From Pelomyxa schiedti (Eukaryota; Evosea; Pelobiontida; Pelomyxidae), in the NCBI GenBank assembly GCA_020536535.1, contig JAHLWZ010000831.1, positions 1 through 64,000 of the forward strand: DNA of 64,000 bases. Reading direction: 5' to 3'. Under the pieces are notes generated by a model. The model had not been told where the DNA came from. It did no database searches and saw nothing but the letters and a program-made list of their open reading frames with translations. How positions within the stretch are numbered: position 1 is the stretch's first letter; each line of letters begins with the position of its first letter. Positions 20,277-31,549 of the stretch are shown in pieces. The translations under genes were made by a program, and so were the position numbers.

Positions 20277-22161
20277 TTAGTGACGGTCAGGTTCTTCTTG
20301 GTGAGGATATTCAGGCCTGGCGGTCCAGGTTATCTCTCTGACTAGTATTGTACCGTCAGCGAGAAGCTTCTCGTTTGGCTTCAGAGAGGTGTCTCTTGGT
20401 GAATTCCATTCTTGTAGTATAATAAGACAGCCTCGGTTTCCACAGCGATAGCAATAGTTGGAGCAGCTATACACAGTGCATACTCTATTATCCATTTCCC
20501 AGATTATCCCCTCCATTACAAGCCTGTGGCTTCTGATAATGCAATGCAGATTGCTCGCAGTAAGGAATTGGCCACATGCATGACCCCCAAAAATGGCTGC
20601 AAAAAAGGGAAAAAACGTAAGGAATGGAAAAGCCCAAAATTGCATCTGACACATACATCCAGCTCCGCGGGGGGAAAAAGTCCAATCTTCAATTGATGGA
20701 TCTGGATCCGACCACACAAGATCAGTCATCTATATATTATACAAGTAAATTCACGCCCAACCAAGGAGGGGTGTTTACAAGGCCGGCATGAGGGAACTCA
20801 CAAAATCGGTCAAGCTTGCAGATGTCGTCCATTTCATGCAAATCTTATTACGAGTTATGTAAAAAAGGCGGAGAATTGGGGCATTAACCTGGGCTTGGAC
20901 CTCCATGAACTGCAAATACTCTGTTCCCAGCAATGGCAGCCTGGTATATTCAATTTCAAGTAAGAATAATTGTATGTATACCAATGGGAGAGCGTCGAAG
21001 ACATCACACAACCGAGACCAGGGACTATCATCTTTATAGATAGCTTTACATTCATCAAATAACCCATAAATCTGCGTCAACTGCCTGCATTCATGATTTC
21101 CTCTTATATTTATTTGTTACTACGGAGTTGTAGTTCCTGGGAAGGAAAAAAAACCTGAGCAAAGTCACAAATGAAGGGTAAAGGAGTTTCAACGCCAATA
21201 TAAGTGTGATGCACTGCACTGACCAGCGCCTATTTTATTGTCGTAATGAGAATGAGAGGTGCTGCAACAATAAGGCTACTAACCCCCTGTCAACATAATC
21301 GCCCAGGAAAAGGAAAGAATTCCGTGGAGGAGGCGCCACAAGGCTAAGTACATGATGCAGGTCCTCCAGTTGCCCATGAATATCTCCGACAATCACAACC
21401 TTTAGGATTAGAGCTTAGAACCACCCCTCAATGTAACCCTAAAAAAAATCAACACAAACAAGAAAGAAAGAGAGAGAGAGAAAACCACTCACTGGTAGCG
21501 GCACATTCACCACGTTGGGTTGTTTCCTCAAAAGGAAAATGGCACCCTCAGCCAAAAGGGCCAATTGATCAGCTGCCAAAGGAGCCGGGGGAGCAGGAGG
21601 CTCAATCACAGGCTCCCCAGTATTCGCACTCTCTCCACAAACAGCAGCAGATGAAGCAGATTCACTTGACACAATAGTAGTATTTGCTGCCGTGGTCGAA
21701 CCGCAAGAAGCTGACGAAGTTGTAGTTGAAGTAGTAGTAGGAGAGGAAGAGGCAGAAGCAGAAGCAGAAGCAGGAGCAGGAGCAGGAGGGGGAAGTGGAA
21801 TCATAAATGGAGCGTGCTGTGAAAGCAAGCACCTGGCAACAGTCCTGGCTTTCCTAAGGGGCCCCCTCATGTGCTCCAGGAACCTCTCGCGCCAGACGAG
21901 GCGGCAGGGCTCCTCGGCTGCCGCAACTATGGGAGGGAACCACGCCACGTCACCGCCGGTGGAAATGAACATTGGGCGCCAGAACAGGGTGTCCACGTTG
22001 AAGTTCTCGTTGGCCAAGAAGGTCGCGTAGCGTGATGGGGGTGTTGATGTGGCCCTCCACAGTCTGGGCCATGACACGATCAGATTCCAACTGCTGAGAT
22101 CGTCTTCCGTGGCAAGTTCCAAGCACAACCGGGCCACGATGTGAAGAGGCAGCCGTTCCAT
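20277..22161 (-). CDS. F-box-like / PPP-family serine/threonine phosphatase fusion
   Basis: The frame starts at MERLPLHIVARLCLELATED, which resembles an F-box (LPxxIVxxLxxxL...DDL). About 110 aa of GC-rich unknown sequence and a Pro/Ala/Ser linker follow, then a PP2A/PP4/PP6-type catalytic domain assembled from about eight exons. Motifs: 'VVIVGDIHGQLEDL', 'FLGDYVDRG', 'LRGNHECRQLTQIYG', 'AVHGGPSP', 'TDLVWSDPDPS', 'FSPRGAG', 'IIRSHRLVMEG', 'YSCSNYCYRCGN'. All metal ligands (GDxHG, GDxVDRG, GNHE and both His) are present, so activity is expected. Differences: RSHR for the usual R(A/C)HQ, SCSNYCY for SAPNYCY, and the C-terminus 'PEYPHQEEPDRH' lacks the DYFL methylation tail. F-box plus PPP is not a fusion I know from model organisms. 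Confidence 0.88.
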
Positions 22162-22448
22162 TGTTTCTTCACGTGTTGATTTTCTTTCGGAAAATTCTTT
22201 CGGGAGCAGTTTGATCGATCGATGGCAGTTTAAAACTACAGCGGTTGCTTAACGTGGAAATGATTGTTGTCTTCTCAAAATCCAACTGAGTAACGGCACC
22301 ATTCCAAGTTGGAGAGCTGCACACACATCACACTCACGCCAACATTGCCCAGTCTTCTCCTCTTGTCAACAAGTGTTGGTTCCATTGAACAAACTTGCAT
22401 TTCCGATCTTTAGTTTTTGCAGAAAGGTAAAAATCGCATCTCGATTGA
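22162..22448. promoter_or_regulatory. Divergent promoter region (phosphatase / secreted PPC-like protein)
   Basis: The two flanking genes are transcribed away from each other, so this 287-nt spacer must serve both. It contains 'tcgatcgatcga'-type self-complementary sequence near 22212. No gene is visible. Confidence 0.35.
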
Positions 22449-23998
22449 ATGAAGGCGGTTGTTGTGGCACTTGTGATTGTGTTGTGGTGCGGGTCTGGGC
22501 TGTGTCAGCGAGACAAATGCGGCTCAGCGACAGTGATAAAGTCTGTGCCATTCCAGGAGTTCTCTGACACCATCACTTCCATTGCCTCGCACATCGACTG
22601 CGACTTGTACTCGAAGAGACTCCAGAAGTTCCGTGGTTCTTCTTCCTTTTTCCCCCCTTTTTCTTGTTAACTGGGGGGAAAAGGTGAATTTTGGCAGTTC
22701 ACTCCTGAGAGTGACATGTTACTGACTGCTTCTTTGTGTGATGGAAAAACTACGGACTTTGACACGTTACTTTTTATCTTTACGGAGTGCATTGCAGAGA
22801 ACAACACATCTACACAGTGTATAGACTACAACGATGACTTTTGTGTGGTCTTCTCTGAGGTCACGTGGCAGGCAAAATCTGGGATTACGTATTTCATCTT
22901 TATAACTGGGAAAGATGATCAAATTGGAGCGTATCAACTGAACCTCTACTCTCCTGGTGAGTGTCCTCTCAGCTACTTTTTGTAACCGCTGAACAAAGAC
23001 AACACGACACATCAGTGCGAATCTGCAATAGAAATAGATTCTCTTCCATTCAGGACTGTAGGTTCTACCTCTTTGGCGCCTGTTTCCTTTTCTCCTTGCC
23101 AGGAAACCGAGTCCCCAGGTAGTAATTCTCACTTTTTTTTTTCCCTTGTGACTTTTCTTTTATTCAAGGTGTGTGGTATTCAATTATTGGAAACGGTTCT
23201 ACACTGATTGCTGACACTTGTGCCGCACCTACGTTAAATACAATAATTGAGGTGATGGAAGACTGCGATACGTGCCTTACAATGGTAAAACCTTCCTTGA
23301 TATACAAGTGATGCCCTAACTAACTAATCTACCGTTCAGAATGATGACCTGTGTGAGTACCAATCCCAAATTTTATGGGATACAATCCCTGGGCATCGGT
23401 ACTTCATAAAAGTGGAAGGTGGATTTAATGCCAAAGGCCAATTTACACTTTCAGTGAATACTGGTTCTGACAGGATTATTTTTCAAAATGCTAACAAAAC
23501 CAGCTCAACCAATACCAAACTACAAGTGCACAACGGCGGAAGAAATCACCACACCATACCTGGGGACAACTGATTGTGCAACAGTACCACTCTCCTACAA
23601 TGAATGTATACCAGACCTTGACCCCAATGAGCTCAGTTCAGGCTGTCCTCTTTCTACTTTTATTTAACCTTCTTACAAAGCACTGTGGTGGAAGGTAATT
23701 GGTACTGGCAACATCATGGCAGTGTCTACATGTCATGCGAACGAACTGGTAATCTCGTAATAAGGACTGCCACTCACACTCTTTTGTGTAGGAGCCTGAC
23801 ACATTTATTGGCATTTACACAGATTGTGACGAGGCAACCAATAGAGCATCCAACTGTGTGGCATGGGCAGACGACGAGTGCTATGTGCACTCTATAATTG
23901 CCTTTCCATCGGTAGCAAACCAAACTTACTACATTGGAATTGCAGCCTACTTTGAAGGCGGGATATTCACAATGAGTGTCGATGAAGTAGAAAAATAG
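22449..23998 (+). CDS. Secreted protein with three PPC-like (prepeptidase C-terminal) beta-sandwich repeats
   Basis: A clear signal peptide (MKAVVVALVIVLWCGSGLC) is followed by three repeats with the start signature G(x)(F/W)WxxxxxxxxxxxxTC: 'GEFWQFTPESDMLLTASLC', 'GVWYSIIGNGSTLIADTC', 'GSLWWKVIGTGNIMAVSTC'. Each continues with 'DTxIxI(Y/F)T(D/E)C', a Cys pair, and 'G..YFIxV/TYYIGIA' strands. About seven introns were removed; the repeat starts are recovered only after splicing. Extracellular PPC-like domains are typical of secreted protist and bacterial proteins and usually bind other proteins or surfaces. There is no protease domain, no transmembrane helix and no GPI signal. The even number of conserved Cys suggests disulfides. 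Function is unknown. Confidence 0.82.
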
Positions 23999-24099
23999 AA
24001 GTAATAGCGTTTTTATTTCTTACCTGCATTTTTACAGTTGTTTCTTTAGAAGTTCACATGGTTTAGGCATTCAATGAATGTCTCTTTCGCTTTGCGGGG

Positions 24100-25240
24100 C
24101 TATAAGTAATTTGAGTTTGGTGTTAGTTGAGGAGTTGTGTAAACCTTTGGTTCTCCTTTACGAGAGCCTTTACAACGACACAGCATCTCCAAACCAGTAA
24201 ACTGACTTCTTGTGTCCAGAAGGAGGAACACTCTAATTGGTGAAGTGTCCGCCAGTGTGAATATGAATGTGCATAATCCAACAGATATAGGGTCGCGTGT
24301 CTGCGGGTCTTCACAAAAGTCTTCAAAACGTGTCTCCAATTCCGAGGAAACCAAGCCTAAAATGAGTGCGGTTCCTCTTATTTGAGGACAAGCTCTGAAA
24401 AAAAAGGGCTGTGAATGTACAAGTAAAGAATAAATATATCACACTCTGAGTGCTGTAATTGCATCACGGTGACAGAAAAAGTACATACCTAGACAGGCGC
24501 TTGAGCTGACCCCCCAAGGCACCCTTCATATGTTCTTTACGGCAGCTCCTCGTAGGACCAATGCAATGACCAACAATAGCCTCCAACGTTCGTTCAGAAA
24601 CCTCAGCAGCCCTTCCATCACTCCTCTCACAAGAAGTGCTACCAGAATCAGAGGCGCACTCACAAACAGATACAGAAGTAGAACTAGAAGTAGAAGTCGA
24701 ACCCGAATCCGAAGCTGAAGCTGCAGTACCAGAGTCACAAGGGCCAGGGGGAGGGACTACAGGCCACGCAGCCAAAGCGACGCGGGTGGAGCACGAACGA
24801 CAGTCGGCCCCACACGAGCACATGTACCCGTCGTCCCACTCGCAGTCTCCCAGGGACGCCGGCCTGGATATTCGGCTTGCCCCAGGCGCCACGGGGCCCG
24901 GCGCGGGCGGGGGCATAGGGGGCCCGATGCCCCAGCGCGAGTAGTCGCAGAGGCGGACCAGGAGGCTGCCCGCGGGGTCCGGCGGGAGGGGCAGCAGCGG
25001 GGAGGTCTCGGGCACCCACACGGCCGCGTGGCGGAGCAGGCGCGAGACCAGCGACGCCCGGGCGGCGGCCCGCGTGGCGCGGCAGACCCACAAGGCGCGG
25101 ACCAGGAGCGCCGCGGGGGCGTGCTCGCACCTCACCACAAGCACCAGTGCCTCTAGAGTCACTGTTGGTTCTAGTGCTGGTGTTGTTGCTGTAGTTGCGG
25201 GGTTCCACGGCTCGAGTGCGCTGCTTAATGAGGCACCCAT
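24100..25240 (-). CDS. Tandem-duplicated lineage protein, copy 1
   Basis: Two exons (24489-25240 and 24100-24394) encode 348 aa. The N-terminal half is GC-rich and hydrophobic ('TLEALVLVVRCEHAPAALLV', 'RALWVCRATRAAARASLVS', 'LCDYSRWGIGPP'). A Cys cluster (CEWDDGYMCSCGADCRSC) precedes a Ser/Thr low-complexity linker, then 'CIGPTRSCRKEHMKGALGG'. The second exon is 'ACPQIRGTALILGLVSSELE'... 'LLLDTRSQFTGLEMLCRCKG'. The neighbour at 25300-26363 has the same exon structure, the same phase-2 intron position and closely similar second exon. I do not recognise the family; the conserved Cys residues could bind zinc (inference). Confidence 0.8.
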
Positions 25241-25299
25241 CAGAAAACGGAAATGTCGAAGGCGTTTCTTCAGATAGTTTTTTTTTCAGTGCTTTGTTG

Positions 25300-26363
25300 T
25301 TACATCTTCTGTTCGCGTGTGGACTTTTTTTTCCTTTGGAGTTCATTGCAGCGGCACCGCATCTCTTTTCCAGTGAACTGACTTCTTGTGTCCAGAAGTA
25401 GGCATATTCTTCTGGGTGAAGACCTTCCCAATGTGAATGTGAAAGTGGTTAATCTAATAGAAAGAGGGTTGCGAGCATCCGGTTCCTCACAAAAGTCTTC
25501 AATGCGTGTCTCCAATTCAGATGACACCAATCCTAAAATGAGTGCAGCTCCCCTTATTTGAGGACAAGCTCTGAGGGGGAGCGGGGGGGAAGTAGGGTCA
25601 CTTACACTGTGAGTGGTGCTCAACGGCAATTGCATTGTGCAAGTACACACCTAGATAGGAGCTCGAGTTGACCCCCCAAGGCACCTTTGATACGTTCTTT
25701 ACGGCAACTTCCGATAGGTCTCGAATAAATCAAACAACCACCATCCGCGCCGCTTCCAGAAACGGCGGAGCCTCCAAGCCCACGCTCCGCCGCCCTGGAA
25801 TTCGCTCCCCGCTCCCTCGCGCCAGAACCACCACAATCCTGCGGCCACACAGCCAAAGTGACGTCGGTCGCCGACCACGAGGCGTTGGCGCCACACTCGC
25901 ACCGTTGGTTGTGGCCCCACGAACCGGCCATCATCACCGTGGGATGTGCTTCCGCTCCCCTCGCCGCCCCCGATGATGGGTCGTAACCAGGAGGGGCGGG
26001 CCCTATTCCCCACCGGGAGTACTCGGCAAGGCGGTCCGGAAACAGGGCGGCGGGGCCGCCGGGGTCCAGCGGGGGGCCCGCATGCTCCTGGCAGAGCAGG
26101 CGGGAGACAAGGCGGGCCCGGGAGGCCGACCTCGTGGCTCCGCAGACCCAGAGGCCGCGGATCAGGAGCCACTCGGGGGCGCCGTCCCACCTCACCACAA
26201 GCAACAGCAGATCGACGGTTTCTGTTGTTATTGTTGTTGTGGCCGACGGCGACGTGCATGGTATCGTTGCTGATGAAGAGTGGGCGGTCCGGCTTGGGCT
26301 TGGCGTGTTGGTGTCGTTTGAACCGTTGCTGGCTGAATTGTTTCGGCTTGTTGCTGTGCCCAT
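25300..26363 (-). CDS. Tandem-duplicated lineage protein, copy 2
   Basis: Two exons (25651-26363 and 25300-25570) encode 327 aa. It parallels copy 1: 'VDLLLLVVRWDGAPEWLLI', 'RGLWVCGATRSASRARLVS', 'AEYSRWGIGPAPP', 'RCECGANASW', 'PIGSCRKERIKGALGGQLE' and a nearly identical second exon. The Ser-rich linker differs in length and composition, and copy 2 keeps fewer of the clustered Cys residues. The two genes lie head-to-tail 60 nt apart, so they come from a local duplication. Function is unknown. Confidence 0.8.
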
Positions 26364-26598
26364 AAGAAATTTGGAAATGAAAAGATTGGCTTTTTAGAGT
26401 TATAGAATTGATGAGGCGGCAACTGATTTACAGATGGACGCAGTTGCAGCCCCTGACGCGGGGAAAGAATAAAAATTAAAGTGCCGCCGCGAATCATTTT
26501 TTTCTTGTCCTGCATCCGCCGCACAAGTATTCATTTTTCCGTAAACCACACCGCGATCGCCGTCGGTCGTCCACTCGTTCTCATTTTTCCCCTTTCAG
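26364..26598. promoter_or_regulatory. Divergent promoter region upstream of eS8
   Basis: The spacer ends in a pyrimidine tract and CAG directly before the eS8 ATG (TTTCCCCTTTCAG|ATG). This looks like the 3' end of a 5'-UTR intron or a start-proximal pyrimidine tract. No gene is visible. Confidence 0.4.
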
Positions 26599-27845
26599 AT
26601 GGGTATCTCCCGTGACTCGCGCCACAAGCGCAGAAATACTGGTGGCCAGCGCAAGCCCTACCGCAAGAAGAGGTATCGTATTTTTTCCACTGAATCGTTT
26701 ACCTTTTTTTCGGTTGTTTTGTTTTGTAGCATTTTCCCTGGGGTGAATGTGTTGGGCTGCTTGACCTGTTATTTTTTATTAATACCCGACACACAACAGA
26801 AAATATGAAATGGGTCGCCAGCCATCCAACACTAAAATCGGGCCCAAGAGAGTTCACTTGGTACGATGCATGGGAGGCATCATCAAGAAAAGAGGGCTCC
26901 GCCTTGAGACAGGAAGCTTTTCTTGGGGCTCAGAGGGTATGCCTTGCATATGCTTTTGCTTTTTTGGTCACCGTGTGTCTAGCCATTTCACGCAAGTCTC
27001 GCATTGTCAACTGTGTTTACAACTCTGCAAATGTCGAGTACGTTCGCACCAACACACTCACCAAGAGCGCCATCATCCAAGTCGAAGCAGCTCCTTTCCG
27101 TTTCTGGTACATGCAACACTACGGCGTTGACCTGAACAAGATCCCCAAGGCAGCCAAGGTTGAGGAGAAGGCCGCCAAGAAGCCCAAGGAGAAGGCCGCC
27201 GAGAAGCCCAAGGAAAAGGCCGCCGAGAAGCCAAAGGAGAAAGCTGCTGCCAAGCCCAAGGAGAAAGCAGCCGAGAAGCCCAAAGAGAAGGCCGCTGAGA
27301 AGCCCAAGGAGAAGGCTGCTGCCAAGAAAGAGAAGGGCGAGAAGGCCGCTGAAAAGCCCAAGGAGAAGGCTGCCGCCAAGGGCAAGGCTGAGAAGGGCAA
27401 GACCGAGGAGAAAGCCGCCAAGGGCAAGGGCAAGGTCGCACACACCCTCGCTGATAAGGCCGGAAAAGTACCCGCTAAGGGATCGAAGGAAGAGAAGCGC
27501 TTGAGAATCAGGCAGAAGGAGGCCGCTAAGCGCCACAAGGAAACCCACTGGATTGAGACACACACCGCAACTCCAGGGTAAGCCCCGTTTTCTTCCTCCA
27601 TTCACCCGGTCATCATTTTCTTACAATTAATTAGGGAGAAGAAAATGTACGCCGCAAGACTTCTGCACCACACCATCGATGCCGGCCTTGCAGAGCAGTT
27701 TTCTTCCGGCAAATTGCTTGCCTGTGTGACATCCAGACCAGGACAGATTGGCCGCTGTGACGGATACCTCCTTGAGGGCGAGGAGCTCGAGTTCTACCTC
27801 AAGAAAATGGAGAAGAAGAAGAAGGGAGCTGCCCAGGGAAAATAA
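26599..27845 (+). CDS. RPS8: 40S ribosomal protein eS8 (RPS8) with a giant Lys/Ala/Glu repeat insertion
   Basis: Four exons (26599-26672, 26800-26936, 26983-27577, 27635-27845) encode about 338 aa; typical eS8 has about 200-210. The canonical parts are intact: [20 protein letters not shown], '[19 protein letters not shown]', '[13 protein letters not shown]', '[19 protein letters not shown]', '[19 protein letters not shown]', then '[19 protein letters not shown]' and '[13 protein letters not shown]'. Between residues about 125 and 265 lies a run of about eight units of the type [17 protein letters not shown] (27148-27430), where other eukaryotes have a short helical insert. The whole insert is in one exon and in frame. 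The stop codon overlaps an AATAAA (27841-27846). Confidence 0.97.
27148..27430 (+). repeat. Tandem repeat encoding KPKEKAA-type units inside eS8
   Basis: About 24-nt units (variants of AAGCCCAAGGAGAAGGCCGC) repeat about eight times without breaking frame. Synonymous differences between units show the array is not brand new. Confidence 0.9.
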
Positions 27846-28007
27846 ACTTCCAACCAACACTTGGTTTTTTTTTCCGGCTATCACTATTGTTGTTCTTGAA
27901 CAAATTATCTACCCTTTTCTTTGTCTGTTTACTTCTATCCCCCATCATGCAGGCAGAGTCCTCGTATTTTCAAAGATTAAAAAAGAAAAGCGTGCAGCCG
28001 AACTTCT

Positions 28008-28609
28008 TTACAATGAAATTTCCTTCTTGTCCAGTGCGGGCATGAGAGAAGGGTTACTTTGAAAAAGGAGCTCCTTCACGGACTGGTAGTCGTGCTCTCC
28101 GAGAAGAAAGTTCTGCACCACATTAATTCCAGCAATGTTGTACTTGGATTGTTGTCGTGTGCGTTCTTTCCACCACATTTTGTCCAGAATTAGAGGCTTG
28201 TATTTGCTGCCCGTAGTTGGGTCGTCTATGGTCTGAAGAGAGTAAAAAAAAAAAAAAAAGGCAGAAAGTCGGGACAGCGGCACACCTGGAAGAATGCGGA
28301 CACTTCTTCGAAGTTCTTATTTGGTTTGAGCCAATACACCAACCCTTCTTGCTCTTTCTGCAGTATCAAGTCCTTGAATCTGGGGCTGAAATCGAGGTAC
28401 CTCGTGGGCTGACGTCTCGACGCCGCTTCTTCGGCCGGGGTACGAGGGAAAACCCAAGACCTGTCACTGCCAAAGAAAAAGATTGACTGCCGCATGACAT
28501 CCTCAGGAATGGCGGTATAGAACTTGGATAGGTACGACGCCGAGATCCACACAACACGCCGTCCTCCATTTGAAGTAATTGCGGCGTCACTCGTTGTAGC
28601 CGCACTCAT
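28008..28609 (-). CDS. Conserved-looking small protein, function unknown
   Basis: Two exons (28286-28609 and 28008-28232) encode 182 aa, starting MSAATTSDAAITSNGGRR. The sequence is of normal globular composition ('VVWISASYLSKFYTAIPEDV', 'RYLDFSPRFKDLILQKEQEG', 'PLILDKMWWKERTRQQSKYN', 'FLLGEHDYQSVKELLFQSNP'). No signal peptide, membrane helix or catalytic motif is visible, and I do not recognise the family. The phase-0 intron (28233-28285) carries a long polypyrimidine tract. It faces away from the vWA gene at 28706 and shares a 96-nt divergent promoter with it. Confidence 0.7.
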
Positions 28610-28705
28610 TTTCCGAAGCAATAATTTGCCTGTTCGTGTGATGGTTCCCGTAACCGGATCTGGAGAAGGAACGACAGAAGAAGAACAAAAAACACAAAAA
28701 CGAGC

Positions 28706-31549
28706 ATGGAGGTGGCGTTGGAGAAGTTGTATGAGCTATGGTCAGCCGGGATTATTTCAGAAGAGGAGTACCATCTGCGCAAAGAGGCACTGCATAGAGA
28801 GTATGTCCTCTCATTTTTTACGAAGTTGTTGCTTTTTTTTTCTTGTTTTTTTGTCTTGTCCATTTCTTCTCTAACTTTTTCTTCACCCTTGGCAGATTTA
28901 ACGTTTGTTCTAAACCATTTACTAACACAAAGAAAACAAAGTGTCTCATAGACATCGATTAATTGAAGTGCAGGTGGCGGAATCTTCTACTACTGTGACT
29001 CCTAGTACCACAGCCACTACATCCACATCGACAACACAACCTGAGTACTCTGAAGTTGATGCCCTGAGAGAGGTAGAGGCGGACGCTCGCATGAGAACAG
29101 CTTCATGCTTGCCATTACCTTTTTCTGCTGCTCTTCTGCATCACTGTTGTGGAAATGGTCCTGACGCTACGCAATTTTCGTTTGGCTCATATATTCCTTT
29201 TCAGCTTCAAGTACTCAAAGTGCCGCCTCTACTCAATGTGACCCTTTGCCAGTGGGCCCGATATCTGCAGAAGATGCTGAAAGCCGCGTACTGCGCGCAG
29301 TGCAGATCTGTGCTGGAGATTTTGCCGCATTGAGTTTAAAAACGAAAGTTCCCTGCATGTGCCCAACTGCTCGTGTGGCAATGAATCTGACTGACACTGC
29401 CTTCTCTCTTACTTCATTACAATACATTCTGGAGGAAATGGGAAAAGAAACTGCCCGAAAGAAGGAGGAGGAGGAAAGGGAGCGCGCAAAACGAGAAATA
29501 GAAGAAGAACGACGTGTAGTGGAAGAAGAAGCATCAAGGTATAGTGAATATGTATTGGAGGTACTAACAAATCCCACAGAGCGATACAGGAGTTAACTAC
29601 ACAAAAAGAATCGTTAAATGCAAAGATTGCTGAGCTTGAAGAGGCTGTAGAAGATTTTGAGGCCAATGAGTACCCTAAATTGAAGGTTTTTCCATCAAAT
29701 TCGTCAAATCAATTTTGAAAATTGCTTACCACAGGAACAATACCGCACTGATAACTTCCTGGCACCGGGCTTACATGTTACCTTTTTACCCGAATTCTCA
29801 GCTGTAGAGAGTTCGAGAATAGAGATGAAAGTTCTTGTAGAAGCGAAGGTTCAGTCCCATTTACTAAAGATATTCCCTCAGTTAAGCTATCATCCTAGGT
29901 TGGCCAACAATCAAAAACTGCCACCGTAAAACGGGCTCCATTTGAATTGGCCATTGCTTTAGATGTGTCTGGTAGTATGGAGGGGGACCCCCTTGGTTTG
30001 TCCCTTGCACTGTTCAGAGTCCAATGTCACCATCAATAGAAAACTCTAAGAACTCTATCCTCAAGATCATTAAGTTACTCCAAGAAGGCGATATTCTGCA
30101 TGTTGTTACCTACGCTGATTATGCCAAAGTGATTTTTCAAGAAGGCAAAGTCCATACAGAAAGTACCCTCAAAAACAAGTTTTATCCACTCCTAAATTTC
30201 ACAGGTGACAGACAGCAACTTTCTGAGAAAGTATCTCGGATATGCACTGAGGGGTCCACAAATATTTCCGCCGGTTTCCTCCATCCTGTTATCAATATTT
30301 AAAGCATTCACCTCCTTTTGCCAGGGCTCCAGGCTGCGTATGGTCTATTTTCGAAGAACAGTAAAAATAAGAGGGTATTCCTGTTCTCTGATGGCGGCGC
30401 AAATGAGGGAATAACGGATGTTGCCTCTATGAATAAACTGGTTGGTGAAGCCTACAACACCCGAGGAATTTCCACCACTTCATTTGGCATTGGTCCACAC
30501 TACAATCTGGTACATACAGCCTTTCATTTTTTTGCAAAATAACACAAAGTAAGGAAATGATGAAAGGAATTTCTGACAGTGGCCATGGTCTTTACTTCTT
30601 CATAGATTCGATTGAATCCATAGGAAAACTAATCGATAAAGGCATGCGTGGCCTTACATCATTGTTCGGTACTGTGTCACAAACTTCCCACCCATAAATT
30701 CGTCTTAAATTAAACAACAAGGAATCGATGCCGAACTTCACATTAGACCAAGGAGCCCCCCATGTCACTCAATGAAGCTCGGAGTTGGCAGTAAAGAAAC
30801 GCTGACTCCCCCATCTGGGTCCACGACAACCACAGCGGCTAATACAATCGACATACCGGTAGGCGACCTCCGCCACGAAGATCTGAAGCAATTGCTGTTT
30901 GATGCAGAATTTGACTTCTCTGGCAACTACCCTGGTTCCTCCCTCTGGGTGTTGGATTGGGATATGGCATACACTGAAGTTGTGAATGGCGAATTTGGAG
31001 GCAGAGCCACCCAAAGAGGCTCGCTATCAATGAGCATTGATGCCACAAGATCAGAGCACAACAAGCAAGTCCGCTCCTTGTCCGTGATACGGGCCTGTGC
31101 TCTCCAGGTTAAAATTCACTCTGCAGCCAATGCTAAATGAAAAACTTACCACCCCAAAGGAGGCCCAGATATACGAGCTCGTACGCACCAATAACTTCAC
31201 AGAAGCAGCTCACCTCAAGGAAGAAATATTAGCGCAGCTCACCTCTGTTGAAGAGGACGACCCCTACGGATTTGTAAAGATCCTCGTCAACAAAGGCAGG
31301 AAAGTGCTCTGTGACTACCAGCGCCTGGCCGTAGACAAGCTCATCGCCAGTCACAACGAGACCATGCAGCGACGCATTCGGGAATTGAATACAAGACTGC
31401 GAGCACTTGATGTGCAAACTGTTGCCGAACCTGTCATGCTGAGGGAGGAAAGGAGGTCCACCAAGTGCGGGGAGTTGCTGGCCAAAGAAGCCCACAGAAA
31501 GATGGAAGAGGAGGCTGACTGTGACATGGGTTTCGGCCTGTTTGACTAA
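28706..31549 (+). CDS. von Willebrand factor A (vWA) protein with SHOCT-like N-terminus and coiled coil
   Basis: Exon 1 encodes MEVALEKLYELWSAGIISEE and 'EYHLRKEALH', resembling a SHOCT-type oligomerisation helix pair. A 7-nt micro-exon (near 28896-28902) appears needed to keep frame into 'VAESSTTVTPSTT'. A Ser/Thr linker, 'CAGDFAALSLKTKVPCMCPT' and a charged coiled coil (EEEERERAKREIEEERRVVE) follow. The vWA domain has the MIDAS 'ALDVSGSMEGDPL', then 'NSKNSILKIIKLLQEGDILH', 'VSRICTEGSTNISAG' and 'KRVFLFSDGGANEG'. The C-terminal third ('GSSLWVLDWDMAYTEVVNGE', 'LTTPKEAQIYELVRTNNFTE') has no named domain. At least twelve introns. The MIDAS Asp-x-Ser-x-Ser and downstream Thr and Asp are present, so metal-dependent ligand binding is likely. 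It is cytosolic by lack of a signal peptide. Confidence 0.82.

Noticed and set aside
27160-27605. Arg/Pro-rich plus-strand and Leu/Ala-rich minus-strand ORFs.
   Set aside because: Alternative frames of the KPKEKAA repeat of eS8.
31089-31107. A 19-nt intron in the vWA gene.
   Set aside because: A 43-nt intron with a donor at GTGATA just upstream restores the same frame and fits the usual intron length here.
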